Part shown: piece by piece, positions 62,801-64,000 of the stretch
How positions within the stretch are numbered: position 1 is the stretch's first letter
How the letters are laid out: the number at the start of each line of letters is the position of its first letter
Assembly (NCBI RefSeq): GCF_017301635.1
Contig: NZ_CP071091.1
Coordinates: 1,872,001-1,936,000 of the forward strand
Direction: 5' to 3'
DNA from: Myxococcus landrumus
GTDB taxonomy: Bacteria > Myxococcota > Myxococcia > Myxococcales > Myxococcaceae
DNA length: 64,000 nt
The notes under the pieces: model-generated
What the model was told of the DNA's origin: nothing
The model's database searches: none
What the model saw: only the letters and a program-made list of their open reading frames with translations
Position numbers and translations under genes: made by a program

Positions 62801-64000
62801 TCAGCTCGAAGCGGGCCGCCTGCGTGCCCTCCGTCTCCAGGGGGCGCAGCGTCAGCGCTGGCAGCTCCAGCGCCTTCACCGGCGTGTTCTGGAGGACGAA
62901 GAGGACCTGGAACAGCGCGCTTCGGCTCAGGTCGCGCACGGGATGAAGCGCCTCCACCAGCTTCTCGAAAGGAAGGTCCTGGTGTTCGTAGGCGCCCAGC
63001 GTGGACTCTCGCACCCGCGCCAGCAGCTCACGGAAGGTGTCTCGAGGATGTATCCGCGCACGCAGGACGAGCGTGTTGACGAAGAAGCCGATGAGCCCCT
63101 CCGTCTCCGCGTACCGGCGCCCCGCGATGGGGGAACCTACGCTCACGTCGTCCTGCCCCGCGTAGCGTCCCAACAACACCTGGAATGCCGCGAGCAACAC
63201 CATGAAGGGTGTCGCGCCCTCCTGGTTCGCCAGCGCCACGACGGCGTCTCGGAGCGTGCTCGGCAGGCGCACCGGCACCGTGGCGCCTCGGTGAGACAGG
63301 ACCGCGGGCCTGGGCCCATCCGTGGGCAACTCCAGATGCGGAGGCGCTCCCGCCAACTGCTGGCGCCACCAGTCGAGCTGCGCCTCCAGTCGTGTGCCCT
63401 TCAGCCACTCGCGCTGCCAGGTCGCGTAGTCGGCGTATTGCACCGCCAACCGTGCAAGGGGTGATGCACGGCCCTCGGAGAAGGCGGCATAGAGCGCACT
63501 CAGCTCGCGAACCAAGACGCCCAGGGACCAGCCGTCCGAGATGATGTGATGCATCACCAACGACAGCACGTGGACTTCGGGCTCCAACCGCAGCAGGGAG
63601 ACGCGAAGGAGCCAGGGCTGTCCCAGGTCGAAGGGTCGCAGCGCTGCCTCAACTGCCTCGCGGCGCACCGCCTCCCAACGTTCGGAGTCGGGCAGCCCCC
63701 TCAGGTCCTCCCACTCGAGCGAGAACTCCGTGGGCTCACGGATGACCTGGATGGGCTCGCCTTCATGCAGCGCGAAGTGCGTTCGCAGGACCTCGTGCCG
63801 CGCCACCAGCGTGGAGAAGGCGCGCTGGAGATCATCGACTCGCAGGGCCCCCTCCACTCGGAGGTGAATGGGGATGTTGTAGGCCGCACTGCCCGGTGAG
63901 AGCTGGTCGAAGAACCACAGGCGATGCTGTGCGAAGGACAGCGGCGGCGGTCCTGTGCGCGTCACGGCCACGAGTGGGAGCGTCTCGGGCGTGCTCTCTT
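56826..64000 (-). CDS. Nonribosomal peptide synthetase, C-A-T-C-A-T-TE (5' end missing)
   Basis: Open to the right edge; the codon upstream of the GTG at 63971 still reads in frame as a typical NRPS linker, so the gene starts outside. Module 1: condensation (63960-62660, MHHIISDGW), adenylation (62590-61060, TSGSTGRPKG), carrier GGHSL with phosphopantetheine Ser at 60912-60914. Module 2: condensation (60755-59560, LHHIVSDGW), adenylation (59370-57945), carrier Ser at 57783-57785. Thioesterase (57640-56830): GWSLGG with Ser at 57393-57395 and final His in GDHYSLL. Specificity codes read by eye: A1 DLTKVGHVGK, the aspartate type; A2 DALWLGGTFK, closest to valine codes. So the last residues are probably Asp then Val, released by hydrolysis or cyclisation. 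No epimerisation domain is present. Confidence 0.96.
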   Translation of the reverse strand, partial: ESTPETLPLVAVTRTGPPPLSFAQHRLWFFDQLSPGSAAYNIPIHLRVEGALRVDDLQRAFSTLVARHEVLRTHFALHEGEPIQVIREPTEFSLEWEDLRGLPDSERWEAVRREAVEAALRPFDLGQPWLLRVSLLRLEPEVHVLSLVMHHIISDGWSLGVLVRELSALYAAFSEGRASPLARLAVQYADYATWQREWLKGTRLEAQLDWWRQQLAGAPPHLELPTDGPRPAVLSHRGATVPVRLPSTLRDAVVALANQEGATPFMVLLAAFQVLLGRYAGQDDVSVGSPIAGRRYAETEGLIGFFVNTLVLRARIHPRDTFRELLARVRESTLGAYEHQDLPFEKLVEALHPVRDLSRSALFQVLFVLQNTPVKALELPALTLRPLETEGTQAARFELTLNLGETPDGFDGTLLFNTDLFTEATATRMVEHFRVLLESITANPRQRLSLLPLMSEAECQQVLETWATGTSPRLLDTLPIHRLIEQQAARTPGALAVCCEDSVLSYGQLEARANQLAHHLRTLGVGPDVPVALCLERGVGLVVALLGVLKAGGAYVPLEPSQPVARLGLLMEEVAAPVVVTESRHAAAFGAVGVQCVLLDGDAALLASQPVEAPSVRVMAESLAYVLFTSGSTGRPKGVAVTHGALANYVQAATERLGLRECTSFALVSTFGADLGNTVLFPALLTGGELHVITQERAGNPVGMAEYFQRHPVDCVKMVPSHLAAWLTAPEPAQVLPRKRLVLGGESSSWALLEQLHAWAPSLEVFNHYGPTETTVGVLAGRVVETRRDGSGGRSQSVPLGTPLANTRVYVLDESLGPVPVGVPGELFIGGVQVARGYLGRPELTAERLGPDPFSPEPGARMYRTGDRVRWLADGRVEFLGRSDFQVKVRGFRVEPGEVAAVLREHPSVGNAVVMAREDGPGEQRLVAYVVSGRARVTVESLRSFARERLPAHMVPGAFVVLESLPLTPNGKLDRRALPAPEAGAASTAAGHEPPATPLEELLASIWSEVLRVERVGRHDDFFALGGHSLVATQVVARLRVALGVEVPLRALFEAPTLEGLARRVAQASRTVSMPALGRSDRRGALALSFAQQRMWFLDRLVPGGAAYNAPSALELKGPLDVDALERAFSELVRRHESLRTCFPDEGGVPVQVIAPPSPCRFQRVELPRSDARDESLRSLVHEEVVRPFDLARGPLLRVTLVRLSEEEHVLVVVLHHIVSDGWSMGVLVREVAALYEAFAEGRASPLKELEVQYADYAEWQRGWLRGEVLEKQVEYWRQQLEGAPRALELVTDKPRPASQSFRGAVLTRHWPKSLWRKVEEAGRKEGVTPFMVLLSAYQVVLSRWAGQEEVVVGFPIAGRTSAETEGLIGYFANTLVLRGRVKEEEGVRELWRRAREVTLGAYAHQDVPFEKLVEELLPERDLSRGPFFQVSLTLQNTPPVEVRLGDGLRLKGLEADTKTSKFDFSLAVGEGAEGVGVSLNYNSDLYEGGTAERLLRHVRVALEGMVEGLEKEVWEVRLEGEEERRRVVEEWSGRRGVVSREETLAELFEEQVERTPGRVAVEWGEEALTYDQLNERANQLAHHLRARGVGPEVRVGLCVERSVEWVVAVLGVVKAGGAYVPLDVSTPAERLRWMKREAGVAVVVGRDAQVEEVAESADVVVSVEGKEIEREARSNPERRGSGSNLAYVMYTSGSTGKPKGVGVPQRAVVRLVKGASYASFGSDEVWLQLAPVAFDASTLEVWGALLNGGKLVVYPAGEVSLEGVGEALRKHGVTSLWLTAALFEQMQAYQPEALRGVRQVLAGGDVLPVGRVRERLRGGGRLINGYGPTENTTFTTTHRMEEEEEAGGRSVPIGRPVEGTEVYVLDERMSPVAEGVQGELYTGGEGLAGGYVGRPELTAERFVPSPFGEGERLYRTGDVVRWKGEGVLEFLGRKDRQVKVRGYRIELGEVEEGLKQQAGVREAVVVVRGAGLVGYVVGEVEASRVKEGMRRVLPEYLVPSVVVVLEELPLTRNGKVDREALPAPEEVEKRAEYEAPETELERKLAEVFEEVLGAKKRVGRKEDFFELGGHSLLATQVTSKVRALTGVVVPLRALFEAPSVERLASWMESSLADRTVRDCVTLQSKGTSAPVFFVHAVGGAVGPYRMLARLLGTERPFYGLQAPGLDGSEAPLEQVEELARRHVAALRAVRPEGPYVLGGWSLGGVVAFEMARELERQGQRVEQLVLLDSFAPGDEALAREPDGALLLAGMAMDLARTAGAEPTLRPELLMGLADEEQIARVAQHARASGWLPPEVRDVDLRAWRDVTRANLRALSTYRPGPYGGGPVTLLRAKDAKRERVVDTSHGWSRFIAPDQLTVVDVSGDHYSLLRAPHVDVLATRLASLLGSKT
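57790..60420 (-). other. Block of foreign-type codon usage in NRPS module 2
   Basis: From inside the second condensation domain to the second carrier start, coding-strand codons such as AGG, AGA, GGG, TTG and TTT are common, whereas module 1 and the TE prefer CGC/CGG, GGC, CTG/CTC and TTC. The block also gives runs of GAG/GTG and a strong pyrimidine bias on the plus strand. Boundaries are approximate. The protein remains in frame and complete in motif, so this is a mosaic, not a frameshift. Confidence 0.6.

Noticed and set aside
1..64000. tRNA, rRNA, IS elements, CRISPR arrays, attachment sites
   Set aside because: None seen on reading the sequence; no transposase or integrase motif in any supported gene.

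Overview
The window is high-GC DNA with dense, mostly bidirectionally packed genes and strong G/C third-codon bias. Protein content points to a myxobacterium, most likely family Myxococcaceae: a Lon protease of the LonV type, many lipoproteins with thrombospondin type-3 or lamin-tail repeats, a Roadblock/LC7 protein, orphan histidine kinases, SCO proteins, an imuA-imuB-dnaE2 mutasome and a large NRPS. No tRNA, rRNA, CRISPR array or insertion sequence was found. Two genes are cut by the window edges: the amidohydrolase lipoprotein at the left and the NRPS at the right.

Left part (1-18 kb). A truncated composite lipoprotein (amidohydrolase, TSP3 repeats, lamin-tail domain) is divergent from a four-gene exported redox operon: a giant multicopper oxidase, a beta-propeller/FixH-like protein, a fused double SCO copper chaperone, and a cytochrome c fused to a periplasmic solute-binding domain. 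The operon leader has two overlapping, mutually exclusive hairpins, and another strong hairpin sits after the oxidase gene. The operon converges, with a 9-bp overlap, on an OmpR-type response regulator/histidine kinase pair. An alpha/beta hydrolase and a phytanoyl-CoA dioxygenase family enzyme follow.

Middle part (18-36 kb). A sensor kinase with a degenerate receiver domain, a WbqC-family protein, an AAA ATPase with a repeated ERRP motif in a disordered N-terminus, a carboxypeptidase-regulatory-repeat protein with a PDZ end, a Roadblock protein, a parallel beta-helix exported protein, and an S41-type peptidase. Next come two adjacent cytosolic-looking, effector-like genes. One is a DUF2235/Tle-like lipase with a GHSRG nucleophile elbow. 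The other is a 1024-residue protein that joins two phospholipase D HKD motifs to a C-terminal Ulp1/C48-like cysteine protease. This pair is the most novel item in the window.

Right part (36-64 kb). dnaE2 lies about 7 kb from imuB-imuA on the same strand. Both transcription units carry a similar CTG-N10-CAG box ending in GTTCAG just upstream of the start codon, which suggests common DNA-damage control. Between them are an NfeD/SPFH membrane pair, an ABC-F ATPase, a nucleotide-sugar epimerase, an FHA protein and small exported proteins. Then follow a VWA lipoprotein, lon (ending at a clear bidirectional terminator), a SWIM/SNF2 helicase, an N-acetylmuramoyl-L-alanine amidase and the last two modules plus thioesterase of an NRPS. 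The second NRPS module (C2-A2-T2) has very different codon usage from the first, as if recombined in. A 19-bp motif (17 of 19 identical) recurs in two unrelated intergenic regions on the same strand.
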